Origin: Sinorhizobium fredii USDA 205
GTDB lineage: Bacteria; Pseudomonadota; Alphaproteobacteria; Rhizobiales; Rhizobiaceae
NCBI RefSeq assembly: GCF_001461695.1
Contig: NZ_AUTC01000115.1
Coordinates: forward strand, 1-64,000
Length of the DNA stretch: 64,000 nucleotides
Direction of reading: 5' to 3'
The position numbers were made by a program, and so were the translations under genes. The notes below the pieces were generated by a model. The model had not been told where the DNA came from, made no database searches, and worked only from the letters and a program-made list of their open reading frames with translations. Shown here in pieces: positions 35,824-48,277 of the stretch. The stretch's first letter is position 1. Every line of letters begins with the position of its first letter.

Positions 35824-36876
35824 ATGCCACGTCAGAGAGCCGAGACCGGTCCGGACCCCGTTCATGTGAGCCTCGTGGCCATCCCCGAGGCGGTGGTTTC
35901 GACGCTGACCGGCATTTTCGACGTGATGAACGCCTTCGCCGTGATGGCACCGGCCGGCCATGCGCCGCTCGAGCCGCCGCCCTTTCGGGTTGAGATCGTC
36001 GGACTGGAACCGGGTCCGCTGCAGCTCGCCAGCCATGTGCCGATTTCGGTCCAGCGCAGCATCGCGTCGCTCGAGACGACCGACATCGTCATCGTCCCCT
36101 CGGTCCTGCTCGGAGCAGAAGGCTGGCAAAAGGGTCGGCACCCGGAGCTCGTCGACTGGCTGGCCGCCATGCATCGGCGCGGCGCGCTCCTGTGCTCGGC
36201 CTGCTCGGGCCTCTTCCTGCTCGCAGAAACCGGCCTCTTCGATGGCGTCGGCGCGACGGTGCATTTTGGCTATGCCCGCGCCTTCGAGGCGACCTTTCCA
36301 GCCGTGCCGATCCGTCCCGAACAGGTGCTGGTCGTCGCCGGCAGGCGCGAGGAGCTGATCAGTTCGGGCGCCTCGATGACCTGGCACGACCTGGTCCTCT
36401 ACCTGATCGCCCGCCATGCCGGCGCGACCGCCGCCCAGGCCGTCGCGCGGCTCTTCGCGCTGCAATGGCACCAGGATGGGCTGGCACCCTATATGACCTT
36501 CGAGGGACGCAAGGACCACGGCGACCTTACCATCGGCGCCGCGCAGGATTGGGTCGCCACGCATTTCTCGGTCGCCAATCCGCTGGAGGAGATGATCCGT
36601 TGCACCGGCCTGACGGAGCGCACATTCAAGCGCAGGTTCACCGGCGCGACGGGCCTCAGCCCGATCGCCTATGTGCAGCGCCTGAGGATCGAGGAGGCCA
36701 AGCGCCGGCTCGAGCGCACCGAGGCCCCGGTCGACGAGATCAGTTGGCAGGTCGGCTACGAGGAGCCGGCCTTCTTTCGGCGGCTTTTCAAGCGCGTCAC
36801 CGGGCTGACGCCCGGGAGCTACCGGCGGCGCTTCAAGATCCCGGAATTCGCCCAGCCGCACCGAGGCGGCCGGTAG
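35824..36876 (+). CDS. GlxA-family AraC-type regulator
   Basis: 350 residues from ATG 35824. The N-terminal domain is a DJ-1/PfpI-like sensor (SGLFLLAETGLFDGVGATVHFGYA, LISSGASMTWHDLVLYLI) with a CSACSG nucleophile-elbow-like segment. The C-terminal AraC HTH pair reads MIRCTGLTERTFKRRFTGATGLSPIAYVQRLRIEEAKRRL and EISWQVGYEEPAFFRRLFKRVTGLTPGSYRRRF. The start lies 159 bp before and divergent to the methyltransferase, which is a candidate target. Confidence 0.88.
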   Translation: MPRQRAETGPDPVHVSLVAIPEAVVSTLTGIFDVMNAFAVMAPAGHAPLEPPPFRVEIVGLEPGPLQLASHVPISVQRSIASLETTDIVIVPSVLLGAEGWQKGRHPELVDWLAAMHRRGALLCSACSGLFLLAETGLFDGVGATVHFGYARAFEATFPAVPIRPEQVLVVAGRREELISSGASMTWHDLVLYLIARHAGATAAQAVARLFALQWHQDGLAPYMTFEGRKDHGDLTIGAAQDWVATHFSVANPLEEMIRCTGLTERTFKRRFTGATGLSPIAYVQRLRIEEAKRRLERTEAPVDEISWQVGYEEPAFFRRLFKRVTGLTPGSYRRRFKIPEFAQPHRGGR

Positions 36877-36937
36877 CCTGCCGGCCCTGTCGAAGCGAAC
36901 GAAATGGCCCCCGATCACCCCAATCGGCCACGCCGGA

Positions 36938-38689
36938 TCACGCGACGAGACCCGCCTTGCGCAGGCCTTCGGTAAATTTCCCGGCGTCGGAAGGATTCTG
37001 GAAGGGCAAGCGGGCAATATGCTTCGCGTGCTCGTATTTCGGATTGATCTCCATGAGCTCCTCCCAGATCCGCCGGGCCTCGTCGAACCGGCCGAGATGC
37101 CCCAGGGTCGAGGCGAGAAAGGCGCGCGACAGATCCGTCGTCGGGTTGACCTCGATCCTGTCGCTGAACAGGCCTGCCGCCCTTTCGTAGTCGCCATCCA
37201 CGAAATAGGCGGTGCCTAGGAAATGCAGATATTGCTGCTGCACGGCCGGATCGAGGCGCATCGCCCGTTCGATATCGGGGATCGCCAGCTTCGGCTCCCC
37301 CGTATAGAGGCGCAAGACCCCGCGCATATTGAGGGCGGAGGCGAAATTGGGATTGAGCGCCAGGGCGCGATCGGCCGCTTCCGCCCAGCGCCGGTAGTTG
37401 CTCCTGAACATCGCGACCAGGGAAACCACGAAGTGATTGTAGGGATCCTGGTCGTCCTTGCCGATCGCCGCGTCGGCGAAACGCTCGGCCGCGTCGAGCG
37501 AGGTCTCGGGCGTGGCGCTCCAGTGGTTCTGGTAATCGAGGACATAGGCGAAGCCGAGGCCGGCATAGGGGGCGGCATAGGCCGGGTCGAGTGCGAGCGC
37601 CCGCCGGAAGCATGCCGTTGCCTGCTCGAACATGTCGCGATCCTTCTTGACTGCGCGCAGCATTTCCCGCCCGCGCAGGAACAGGTCATGGGCGTCGACG
37701 TCCCGTGTGCCCGCCTCGGCACTGCGCGATTTTTCCTCCTCGCTGAGCGTCACCTTCAGTGCCGCGACGATCTGCTGCGTGATGTCGTCCTGGACGCCGA
37801 AAATATCGGTCAGATCCCGATCGTAGCGCTCGGCCCAGACATGGCCGCCGCTCGATCCGTCGATCAACTGCGCCGTGACGCGAACCCGGTTTCCGGCCTT
37901 GCGAATGCTGCCTTCGAGGGCGAACTTGACGCCGAGCTCGCGGCATACCTGAGGCACGCTCACCGGCTTGTCCTTGTAGACGAAGGCCGAATTGCGCGCG
38001 ATGACGAACAGGCCGGAGACCTTGCTCAAGTCGGTGATGACGTCCTCGGTTATCCCGTCGCTGAAATACTCCTGATCGGCATCGCGGCTCATATTGTTGA
38101 AGGGGAGCACGATGATCGATGGCCTGTCCGGCAGCGATCTCTCCTGCTGAACGGCGCCGCGGTCGGGCGCCGCGGCGTCGCGCAGCCAGCGCCAGACCCG
38201 CACTGGACGATCGATATTCTTCACTTGCTGTTTGCCGAGATCCTCGAAGCGGAGTTCGAGGCGATCGCGGACCTGGTCATGAACCGCCCCGGATACATAG
38301 ACGCTGCCCGGCTCGGCCATCGTCTCCAGGCGGGCCGCGACATTGACGCCATCGCCAAAGATGTCGTCGCCGTCGATCGCCACGTCGCCCAGATTGATGC
38401 CGACGCGGATCTCGATCCGCTGCCGTTCCGGCAGGCCGGCATTGCGTTCGGCGAGCGCCTGCTGCATCTCGCTGGCCGCCCGCACCGCCTCCACGACGCT
38501 CGGGAATTCGGCGAGCAGGCCATCGCCCATGAGCTTGACGACGCGCCCATGATGCTCGGCGATTTTCGGCTCGATCAGGTCACCACGCAGCGATTTCAGC
38601 GCCGCGAGCGTGCCGTCCTCGTCGATCCGGATCAGACGCGAGTAGCCAACGACATCAGCGGCCATGATGGCGGCGAGGCGGCGTTCCAA
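36938..38689 (-). CDS. class III adenylate/guanylate cyclase with TPR repeats
   Basis: 583 residues. The N-terminal cyclase domain (about 1-165) has metal Asp12 (AADVVGYS), Lys52 and Asp56 (VKLMGDGLL) and the Asn/Arg pair in DGVNVAARLE, so it looks active. A TolB-like/FlgO segment follows (PDRPSIIVLPFNNMSRDADQEYFSDGITEDVITDLSKVSGLFVIARNS), then tetratricopeptide repeats to the C-terminus. No membrane helix is obvious. Rhizobia carry many such proteins; ligands and outputs are mostly unknown. A near relative is encoded at 59197. Confidence 0.88.
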   Translation of the reverse strand: MERRLAAIMAADVVGYSRLIRIDEDGTLAALKSLRGDLIEPKIAEHHGRVVKLMGDGLLAEFPSVVEAVRAASEMQQALAERNAGLPERQRIEIRVGINLGDVAIDGDDIFGDGVNVAARLETMAEPGSVYVSGAVHDQVRDRLELRFEDLGKQQVKNIDRPVRVWRWLRDAAAPDRGAVQQERSLPDRPSIIVLPFNNMSRDADQEYFSDGITEDVITDLSKVSGLFVIARNSAFVYKDKPVSVPQVCRELGVKFALEGSIRKAGNRVRVTAQLIDGSSGGHVWAERYDRDLTDIFGVQDDITQQIVAALKVTLSEEEKSRSAEAGTRDVDAHDLFLRGREMLRAVKKDRDMFEQATACFRRALALDPAYAAPYAGLGFAYVLDYQNHWSATPETSLDAAERFADAAIGKDDQDPYNHFVVSLVAMFRSNYRRWAEAADRALALNPNFASALNMRGVLRLYTGEPKLAIPDIERAMRLDPAVQQQYLHFLGTAYFVDGDYERAAGLFSDRIEVNPTTDLSRAFLASTLGHLGRFDEARRIWEELMEINPKYEHAKHIARLPFQNPSDAGKFTEGLRKAGLVA

Positions 38690-38714
38690 AACCCTACCCT
38701 CCCACTAGATCACG

Positions 38715-38744
38715 ATGATTTGGGTCTGATCGACCCAAAATCAT
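38715..38744. repeat. Short inverted repeat
   Basis: ATGATTTGGGTC (38715-38726) and GACCCAAAATCAT (38732-38744) pair with one bulged A. It lies directly before the longer palindromic element at 38767. Confidence 0.5.
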
Positions 38745-38766
38745 TTAACGGATTCCAAATGGTTGG

Positions 38767-38822
38767 AGCGGGATGCGGGCGGAAAACCGCGCACACTTTT
38801 CCTCATCCCGCTTGAGAAGAAT
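38767..38822. repeat. Rhizobial palindromic intergenic repeat
   Basis: Outer arms AGCGGGATG (38767-38775) and CATCCCGCT (38814-38822) with an inner GCGGAAAACCGC core. This sequence pattern is a common intergenic palindrome in rhizobia and relatives. It stands between the cyclase gene and the DinB-like gene. Confidence 0.6.
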
Positions 38823-38953
38823 GTAGAGGATCGTCGGCCAAGAATCCATGCAAGTCTCGGCTGCGATCGGCCGTCCGGCATGCACCTTCCCGTTGACTTA
38901 GCCCGTTGCAGCCGCCACAAAGCGTAGGCCCGAGGATGCGAGGATATTGAGCC

Positions 38954-39526
38954 ATGGACAGCGCGGCCCTTCCACCGGATCTCATCTGCCGCCCGTATCG
39001 GCAGCTTGCGCGCAACGCCCGCCTCGCCAATGCGCGACTCGATCGCGCCTGCATGGCGCTGCGGCCGGGCGAATGGGAGGCGACGCGGACGTCTTTCTTC
39101 CCTTCGCTCAAGGAGACGATGGTTCACCTTCTCAATGCCGATCGGTACTACATCGACACGCTTCGAGGTGACCGGCCCGGCCCACTGAACCCGGCGGGCG
39201 GCCGCGCGACGGCCGTGGAATTCGCAACCGAACGGGCCGAAGTCGACGACTGGCTCGTCCAATTCTGCGAGACGCTGACGCCACAGGCGCTTTCCCGGCA
39301 GATCAGCATCCCCTGGCCGGACCGGACGCTGACGGAAACCGTCGCCGATACCCTCCTCCACGTCTTCCTGCACGGCCAGCACCATCGCGGCCAGGTCCAC
39401 GCCATGCTCTCCGGCACCAGCGTTCCGCCGCCGCAGATCGATGAATTCATCCTGGCTGACAATGGCGAGGCGCGGGTGGAGGATCTCGCCGCACTCGGAT
39501 GGAGCGAGGCCCGGCTGACGCAATAG
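38954..39526 (+). CDS. DinB/YfiT-family protein
   Basis: 190 residues. A four-helix bundle pattern with metal-binding His in MVHLLNADRYY and FLHGQHHRGQVHAMLSG, typical of DinB proteins that use a His triad to bind a metal. Some relatives are bacillithiol or mycothiol transferases; the role here is unknown. It is followed 56 bp later by a dienelactone-hydrolase-like gene. Confidence 0.85.
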   Translation: MDSAALPPDLICRPYRQLARNARLANARLDRACMALRPGEWEATRTSFFPSLKETMVHLLNADRYYIDTLRGDRPGPLNPAGGRATAVEFATERAEVDDWLVQFCETLTPQALSRQISIPWPDRTLTETVADTLLHVFLHGQHHRGQVHAMLSGTSVPPPQIDEFILADNGEARVEDLAALGWSEARLTQ

Positions 39527-39582
39527 GCTAAAACTGTTGCCGTCCGACATGCAGAACCGACACCGCCAACGACACGAACGGT

Positions 39583-40143
39583 ATGAGAATGGCGACCGTG
39601 ATCCTCTTCCATTCCGTCCGTGGCCTGCGCTCGCTCGAGCGGGGTGCTGCCGAGCGCCTAAGCGCGGCAGGACACTCGGTCGTCACGCCGGACCTCTATG
39701 ACGGCCGTGTGGCCGGCTCGGCCGACGCGGGCCTCGCCTTCGGCCGGCGAAGCCTCTGCGACCGGGCCGAGCGGGCGGTTGCCGGCCTGCCGACCTCGGC
39801 GGTGCTCGGCGGCGTCTCGATGGGCGCGGCCGTCGCCGCAAGCCTCTGGGCAAAGCGTCCCGAGGCCGCCGGCGTGCTCTTCCTGCACAGCATCGCCGAA
39901 ATTCCGGCCAATGCCCGAAGCGACGTACCGGTTGAGGTCCACCTCGCCGATCCGGATGTCTACGAGCCGACCGATGAGGTCGCCGCCTGGAGCGCCGCCG
40001 CCGGAGAGACGCCGATCGCCCTGGAGGTGTTCACCTATCCCGGCGCCGGACACCTTTATACTGACCCGACGCGGCCCGATTTTGACGCCGAAGCAGCCCG
40101 CCTCACATGGAGCCGCGTCGAGCATTTCCTTGCCGCCCTCTGA
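39583..40143 (+). CDS. dienelactone hydrolase-like protein
   Basis: 186 residues, short for the family. TVILFHSVRGL (oxyanion region), GGVSMGAAVAASL (nucleophile elbow) and PGAGHLYTD (catalytic His), with an Asp before. Typical dienelactone hydrolases have Cys as nucleophile; here Ser takes that place, so it is better seen as a serine hydrolase of the family. Start ATG 39583; an alternative ATG lies 6 bp later. Confidence 0.75.
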   Translation: MRMATVILFHSVRGLRSLERGAAERLSAAGHSVVTPDLYDGRVAGSADAGLAFGRRSLCDRAERAVAGLPTSAVLGGVSMGAAVAASLWAKRPEAAGVLFLHSIAEIPANARSDVPVEVHLADPDVYEPTDEVAAWSAAAGETPIALEVFTYPGAGHLYTDPTRPDFDAEAARLTWSRVEHFLAAL

Positions 40144-40174
40144 AGCGCCCGCTACAGGGAAGGGATCGCTCGTC

Positions 40175-41509
40175 TCACACGCCGTCCCGGCTCAATCGCA
40201 CTCGCCCTTCCACTTCGACGGCAATGCGCCCCCGGCCGAGGCGTACGAGGCGGATCGGCAATGCCTTTTCCTCCAGCCTGCGGCGCAGGAGCAGGAGGCG
40301 CGTTTCGAGGTTGTCCTTGAAGTCGGGCAACCGCAGCCCGCCGTCGAGCCGGATCTCCCGGTTCGTGAACTCGCTGCGCCCATTTGCCAGATGCTGCTCA
40401 AGCATCCAGGCGAGCAATCGTCCAGCCACGCCCTTGATCACATACGTACTGTCGATGAAGACGCTGTCGTCGAAGCGGTGATGGGCGACGTGAATGCCCT
40501 TGTCGGTAGCCGGCGAAGAGGGCCGCGCTCGACGTTCGGACTCCGCTTCCTCAGAGGTCCGCTCGCTGAAGGCCAGCGCCAGCGCCGCGTGCAGAGCGAT
40601 GATCGACAGCGCCGTTTCGTCCTCCCGCGTGAAGACAAGCCGCGCCCGGCTCTCGAAGAACAGCGCGCCACGGACGATGCCGGCAACGGCAAGCGGCACT
40701 GCGATCTGGCTCATTGCATCCGGCATGCCCGGCACCACGATCGACCGGGTACGATTCTCCTCGCTCGAGGAATCGCGCACGGCCGCATTGAAGCGGCGAA
40801 TGCGGCTCATGTCGCTGACCTTGACGATGTTCCCGCTGGCGGCCGCCGCGCCGATGACGCCGTCTCCCACTTCAACCTCCGAGCCGATACCGGAAGGTGC
40901 GTAGCCCAGGCTGCCGATGGTTACGAGCTGTTGTCGCTCCTCGCAAAGCGCAAGGAACAGGCCATGTTCGAAGCCGAGCCAGGTCTTGAGGCCGTTCAGC
41001 GTCGCGTCGACGATGCCTTCCGCGTCGGTTTCGGCTGCAATCAAATCCACGACGTGGGCGGCGGCGGCCAAACGGTTTCGCTGTGGCGACGCTTTTCGTT
41101 CGGGCTCTATCGTCGATCGGGCGGCTTCGATCCTGAGGACGCGGAAGACATCGAGGCCGCGCAGCCGCATGACGCCGGCCATGCCGACCTGTGCGCTGGT
41201 GGCGTCGAGCTGCAGCGAAAGATGGTCAAAGAGCGGCCCGGCATCGAGCGAATAGGCGAAGGTAAGCTCAAGCCGGAACTGGGCGCCGTTGCTGGCATCG
41301 ACAACGATCAGCGTCGCCCGCGGGTTCATCCGGATATTGGCGGATGTCTTGCCGAAGAACTGGTTGGAAAGGGCGACATGTTCGTCGTCCACCCTGGCGA
41401 CATGCGAGAGATAGGAGATGTTGGGAACGCCGTTCCCGTCGGCGGTCGCGATGATCGAGGGCACAACGCCTTCGAAGCAGGCTTCGAGATCAAGCAGGCT
41501 CAGCGTCAA
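40175..41509 (-). CDS. PNPOx-like / GAF / winged-helix regulator
   Basis: 444 residues from TTG 41509, overlapping the stop of the previous gene as TTGA. Three parts: a pyridoxamine-phosphate-oxidase-like flavin-binding barrel (about 1-135; FEGVVPSIIATADGNGVPNISYLSHVARVDDEHVALSNQFFGKTSANI); a GAF domain (about 150-320; VDLIAAETDAEGIVDATLNGLKTWLGFEHGLFLALCE through AVPLAVAGIVRGALFFESRARLVFT); and a C-terminal domain (about 360-440) with YVIKGVAGRLLAWMLEQHL, RSEFTNREIRL and LLLLRRRLEEKALPIRLVRLGRGR, which fits an OmpR/PhoB-type winged helix. The last call is from pattern only. It probably senses a flavin- or heme-bound ligand and acts on the TTAGG array upstream of its operon. Confidence 0.7.
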   Translation of the reverse strand: MTLSLLDLEACFEGVVPSIIATADGNGVPNISYLSHVARVDDEHVALSNQFFGKTSANIRMNPRATLIVVDASNGAQFRLELTFAYSLDAGPLFDHLSLQLDATSAQVGMAGVMRLRGLDVFRVLRIEAARSTIEPERKASPQRNRLAAAAHVVDLIAAETDAEGIVDATLNGLKTWLGFEHGLFLALCEERQQLVTIGSLGYAPSGIGSEVEVGDGVIGAAAASGNIVKVSDMSRIRRFNAAVRDSSSEENRTRSIVVPGMPDAMSQIAVPLAVAGIVRGALFFESRARLVFTREDETALSIIALHAALALAFSERTSEEAESERRARPSSPATDKGIHVAHHRFDDSVFIDSTYVIKGVAGRLLAWMLEQHLANGRSEFTNREIRLDGGLRLPDFKDNLETRLLLLRRRLEEKALPIRLVRLGRGRIAVEVEGRVRLSRDGV

Positions 41510-41982
41510 GCGGCGGCGCTCCAAAGTCTGGTGCCGGCCTTCGCGCCGGGCGTCTGCAGGAAGATGTCGGAGACTTCGATGCTGACGAGAAACGGGTCGC
41601 GGTTCGACAGCCACGGCGCGATCATCTCGGCGGGTATGCCGAGTCGCATCAGCGTGGAGACCATGTCGACCAGGTAGCGGCCGGAGCGATCGATCTCGTC
41701 TGGTTCGGCGGATCGGAGCGTCGCCTCACCCTTGACCTGATAGGAAACATAGTCCGCTGGACGCGAGAAGGTGACAGCAACGCGTCGGTTTGCCTTGAGA
41801 TTGGCCACGGTTCCCGGCCATTGCCAGGCCGACATCACCAGATGGACCATGCGCCGGTCGGCCGACGCCCAGGCCCCTGCCCCGCGACCGATTTCCGGCT
41901 TCAGCGCCTCGTCCGCCGTCCCGACGATCTGCATCACCGGGCTCTGGATGAAACTGGCCAAGTCTTCCTCAATCATCGGCAT
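41506..41982 (-). CDS. pyridoxamine 5'-phosphate oxidase-family protein
   Basis: 158 residues from ATG 41982 (ATG 41976 and a longer frame to 42039 are alternatives). A split-barrel flavin-binding pattern: SPVMQIVGTADEALKPEIGRGAGAWASADRRMVHLVMSAWQWPGTVANLKANRRVAVTFSRPADYVSYQVKGEA. It is translationally coupled to the PNPOx-GAF-winged-helix gene and divergent from the FMO-like gene. Such small proteins bind FMN, F420 or heme; the ligand here is not identifiable. Confidence 0.78.
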   Translation of the reverse strand: MPMIEEDLASFIQSPVMQIVGTADEALKPEIGRGAGAWASADRRMVHLVMSAWQWPGTVANLKANRRVAVTFSRPADYVSYQVKGEATLRSAEPDEIDRSGRYLVDMVSTLMRLGIPAEMIAPWLSNRDPFLVSIEVSDIFLQTPGAKAGTRLWSAAA

Positions 41983-42011
41983 TCGCCCCCCGTGGTTCGC
42001 CCATACAGCAG

Positions 42012-42058
42012 TTAGGCAGGTTTTAGGATTCCACGCCACCCTTTAGGAAGCTTTTAGG
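42012..42058. promoter_or_regulatory. Phased TTAGG direct-repeat array
   Basis: TTAGG occurs at 42012, 42023, 42043 and 42054. Each pair is spaced 11 bp and the pairs start 31 bp apart, so all copies face the same side of the helix. It lies between two divergent operons (starts 41982 and 42112). Eleven-bp direct repeats are the classic binding layout of OmpR/PhoB winged-helix proteins. Confidence 0.65.
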
Positions 42059-42111
42059 AAACAGCCTCCCGCAACAAGACTAGAGAAGACGGCAGCAAAG
42101 GAGGCCCTACC

Positions 42112-43656
42112 ATGCAAGACGATCATCCAGTGAAAATGCCCGAAACCGCCGTCGCCGTGATCGGCGCGGGTCCCGGCGGCCTTGCCGCAAGCCGCTGGCT
42201 CGGCGCCCACGGCCTGGTGCCGGCAATCATGGAAGCCGCGCCGCGCCTTGGCGGCCAATGGAACGCCGCATCCGTCACCAGCGCCACCTGGCCCGGCATG
42301 CGAACCAATACCAGCCGGATCATGACCGCCTTTTCCGATCTGGACCATGCTCCGGGCACGCCCACCTATGTCCGGCAGGAGGAGATGCTGAATTATCTGG
42401 AGCGCTATGCCTTCACATTCGGCTTGCTGCCGCATCTGCGTCTCGGCACCCGGGTGGAGTGGCTCGAGCGGACGGCGGAAGGGGCGTGGCTGATCCGCTC
42501 GATCTCCGATCAAGGGACGCGCGCCGAGATCTTCCGGCAAGTCGTCATCGCGACCGGCCGCCACAACCTTCCGCAGGTGCCGGAAATTCCGGGACTTTCG
42601 TCCTTCGATGGTGCCCTCGGCGTTGCTCATACCGCGCAATACGCCGGTGCGGAGCGATATCGCGGCCGAAAGCTCGTGGTGGCGGGCTGCTCCATCAGCG
42701 CGCTGGAAATCGCTTCCGACCTCGCCCTCGGCGGCGCCGGGAATGTGGTTTCGACCAACCACCGCCAGCGCTACATCCTGCCGAAGTTGATTGCCGGGGT
42801 GCCGACCGATCACGTGATGTTCACCCGCGCCGCCGCTCTTCTCGGCGAGGTCCTGCCGCCGGAGGAGCTTGCGGCGGGAATGAAGTCCACGGTCGTCAAG
42901 GCCGCCGGCAGGCCGGACCAATTCGGCGCACCGGCAGCTGCGGAAAACATCTTCGCCGCCGGGATTTCCCAGTCGCAGCATTTCCTTGCGGCCGTGGCCG
43001 AGGGACGCATCGCCGTGCGCCCCTGGATCGAGCGCATCGAGGGACGCACCGTGCGCTTCTCGGACGGCTACACCTTCGAGGCCGATGGGCTTCTCTTCGG
43101 CACCGGCTTCCGCCTGTCGCTTCCCTGGCTCTCCAAGGAGATCGCCGAGACGATCGGTCATGACGGAAGCCACCTCGACCTCCACGACCACACGTTCCAT
43201 CCGGACCTGCCGGGGCTTGCCTTCCTCGGCCTCTACGATCTGATCGGTCCCTATTTCCCGGTGCTGGAACTGCAAGCCCGTTGGATCGCCTATTGCCTCG
43301 CCGGCCAGCTGCCCCTGCCCTCGCCCGAGACGATGCGGGCGGGTGTCGAGAAGGCCCGCGCGATGCGCTCCGGCCCGCCAAGCCTGGCGATGCACGTCGC
43401 CGCTCTGATGTTCGCGCGCAATGCCGGCGTCGAGCCGGATCTCGCCGCATGGCCGGAGCTCCAACGCCCGCTTCTGTTCGGGCCGCTCTCGCCGGTCTCG
43501 TTCCGTCTGGACGGCCCTGATGCCGATCTCAACGCACCCGTCAAGATGCGGATGGCCGCGGCCGCCTTCGGCGCGATACAGGACGACTGCTTCACGCCGG
43601 AGGAGGACTCGCTGCGCCGGCTCGTCGGGCCTCGCGCCACGCGGACGGCCGCGTAA
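42112..43656 (+). CDS. FMO-like flavoprotein monooxygenase
   Basis: 514 residues from ATG 42112 (ribosome site AAAGGAGG). Nucleotide-binding GAGPGG at 18-23, GGQWNAASVTSATWPGMRTNTSRIMTAFSDL near residue 45-75, a second Rossmann motif VVAGCSISALEIASDLA, and the ATGRHNLPQVPEIPGL segment of flavin-containing monooxygenases. The length matches FMO/N-hydroxylating and Baeyer-Villiger types. Its operon is divergent from the PNPOx-GAF-winged-helix genes, and the shared array suggests regulation by that protein. The substrate is not known. Confidence 0.85.
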   Translation: MQDDHPVKMPETAVAVIGAGPGGLAASRWLGAHGLVPAIMEAAPRLGGQWNAASVTSATWPGMRTNTSRIMTAFSDLDHAPGTPTYVRQEEMLNYLERYAFTFGLLPHLRLGTRVEWLERTAEGAWLIRSISDQGTRAEIFRQVVIATGRHNLPQVPEIPGLSSFDGALGVAHTAQYAGAERYRGRKLVVAGCSISALEIASDLALGGAGNVVSTNHRQRYILPKLIAGVPTDHVMFTRAAALLGEVLPPEELAAGMKSTVVKAAGRPDQFGAPAAAENIFAAGISQSQHFLAAVAEGRIAVRPWIERIEGRTVRFSDGYTFEADGLLFGTGFRLSLPWLSKEIAETIGHDGSHLDLHDHTFHPDLPGLAFLGLYDLIGPYFPVLELQARWIAYCLAGQLPLPSPETMRAGVEKARAMRSGPPSLAMHVAALMFARNAGVEPDLAAWPELQRPLLFGPLSPVSFRLDGPDADLNAPVKMRMAAAAFGAIQDDCFTPEEDSLRRLVGPRATRTAA

Positions 43657-43719
43657 GGGCTGGCTGAAAAGGGGCCAGGAAAGTGGCAGATTCTTGTCTA
43701 ATCTGCCGCTCATCCGCCT

Positions 43720-43810
43720 CCTTCTCCCCGCAAGTGGGGCGAAGGGACGATGCCGCGGGCCCTCCCCAGTCCCCTCTCCACGCGCGCGGGGAGAGGGCTA
43801 GGGTAAGGGG
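43720..43810. repeat. RIME2/REP-like intergenic repeat
   Basis: The intergenic sequence contains CTTCTCCCCGCAAGTGGGGC and, further on, CCCCTCTCCACGCGCGCGGG with GGAGAGGGCTAGGGTAAGGG. This is a characteristic rhizobial palindromic repeat style and fills the 173-bp gap between converging genes. Confidence 0.5.
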
Positions 43811-43829
43811 CAAACTGAAGGCCCCGGCC

Positions 43830-47438
<3,609 letters not shown>

Positions 47439-47485
47439 CTTCGTGTCTCCTCGCTGAAATGAGCGTTCCGCCGGGCGGATAAGAG

Positions 47486-47514
47486 CATTTTATTGACAAT
47501 TTGTCGATAAAATG
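47486..47514. promoter_or_regulatory. 29-bp near-perfect palindromic operator
   Basis: Arms CATTTTATTGACAA (47486-47499) and TTGTCGATAAAATG (47501-47514) pair at 13 of 14 positions around a single T. It is centred in the gap between the hydantoinase start (47438) and the MarR-like start (47544), and fits autoregulation by the MarR-like dimer. Confidence 0.75.
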
Positions 47515-47543
47515 TTGTCGTTGATCAAATCAGGAGCAGGCAG

Positions 47544-48128
47544 ATGACCAAGAAGCGAGGGCAAATGCCGGAAAAACGGGACTGGGCCGGGACCGACCTG
47601 CCCGACCATCTGAAACCCGTCTCCGCCATCGGGCCGATCGTTTCGTCGGCGCATCTTGCCGAGGGCGGCTCGCAGGGGCTCTCCGAAGTGGAATACGGCC
47701 TGATCCTCGCCTCGCACGCCTTCCACCGCTGGATGGTGCGCTGCATGGCGGCGGCCGGCGTTCCCGGCCTTACGCCGATGGAGATCATGGTCCTGCACAC
47801 CATTCGCCACCGCGACCGGGGCAAGAAGCTTTCCGACATCTGCCTCGTCCTCGACATCGAGGACACCCACGTCGCGACCTACGCGATCCGCAAGCTCGAA
47901 GCGGCCGGTCTGGTGACGACCGGCAAGCAAGGCAAGGAGAAGACGGTCCGGATCACGCCGAATGGTGCCGAGGCCTGCGGCCGCTACGCCCAGATCCGCG
48001 AACGCCTGCTCGTCGCCTCGACCGCCAAGGCGCGGCCCTCGGAAGAAACCCTCTCGGAAATCGCCGCCGTGCTGCGCTTCCTGTCCGGCGCCTACGAGCA
48101 ATCGGCGCGCGCCGCGACGACGCTCTGA
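47544..48128 (+). CDS. MarR-like winged-helix regulator
   Basis: 194 residues. The DNA-binding core reads LTPMEIMVLHTIRHRDRGKKLSDICLVLDIEDTHVATYAIRKLEAAGLVTTGKQGKEKTVRITPNGAEA, a winged helix of MarR type, in a class often found next to 5-oxoprolinase genes. ATG 47544 has CAGGAGCAGGCAG upstream. It probably represses the divergent hydantoinase and itself through the palindrome at 47486-47514. Confidence 0.85.
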   Translation: MTKKRGQMPEKRDWAGTDLPDHLKPVSAIGPIVSSAHLAEGGSQGLSEVEYGLILASHAFHRWMVRCMAAAGVPGLTPMEIMVLHTIRHRDRGKKLSDICLVLDIEDTHVATYAIRKLEAAGLVTTGKQGKEKTVRITPNGAEACGRYAQIRERLLVASTAKARPSEETLSEIAAVLRFLSGAYEQSARAATTL

Positions 48129-48277
48129 CGACGGTCCGGCAATCCGCCTAATCATCCTCGCCGACCTTGGCCGATCGCTTGTTCACCCCCATCATTGCCT
48201 TTGCTACAGTGGCGACCAAAGGCTGAAGCTGAGGCAAGCGCGCGCTCCGGGCGCTCCGCCAGCTTGTGGAGGCGTCA

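Noticed and set aside
39698..41677. Long plus-strand frame across the DLH-like and PNPOx-GAF genes
   Set aside because: It spans two real genes of opposite strand and shows no coherent domain; a shadow.
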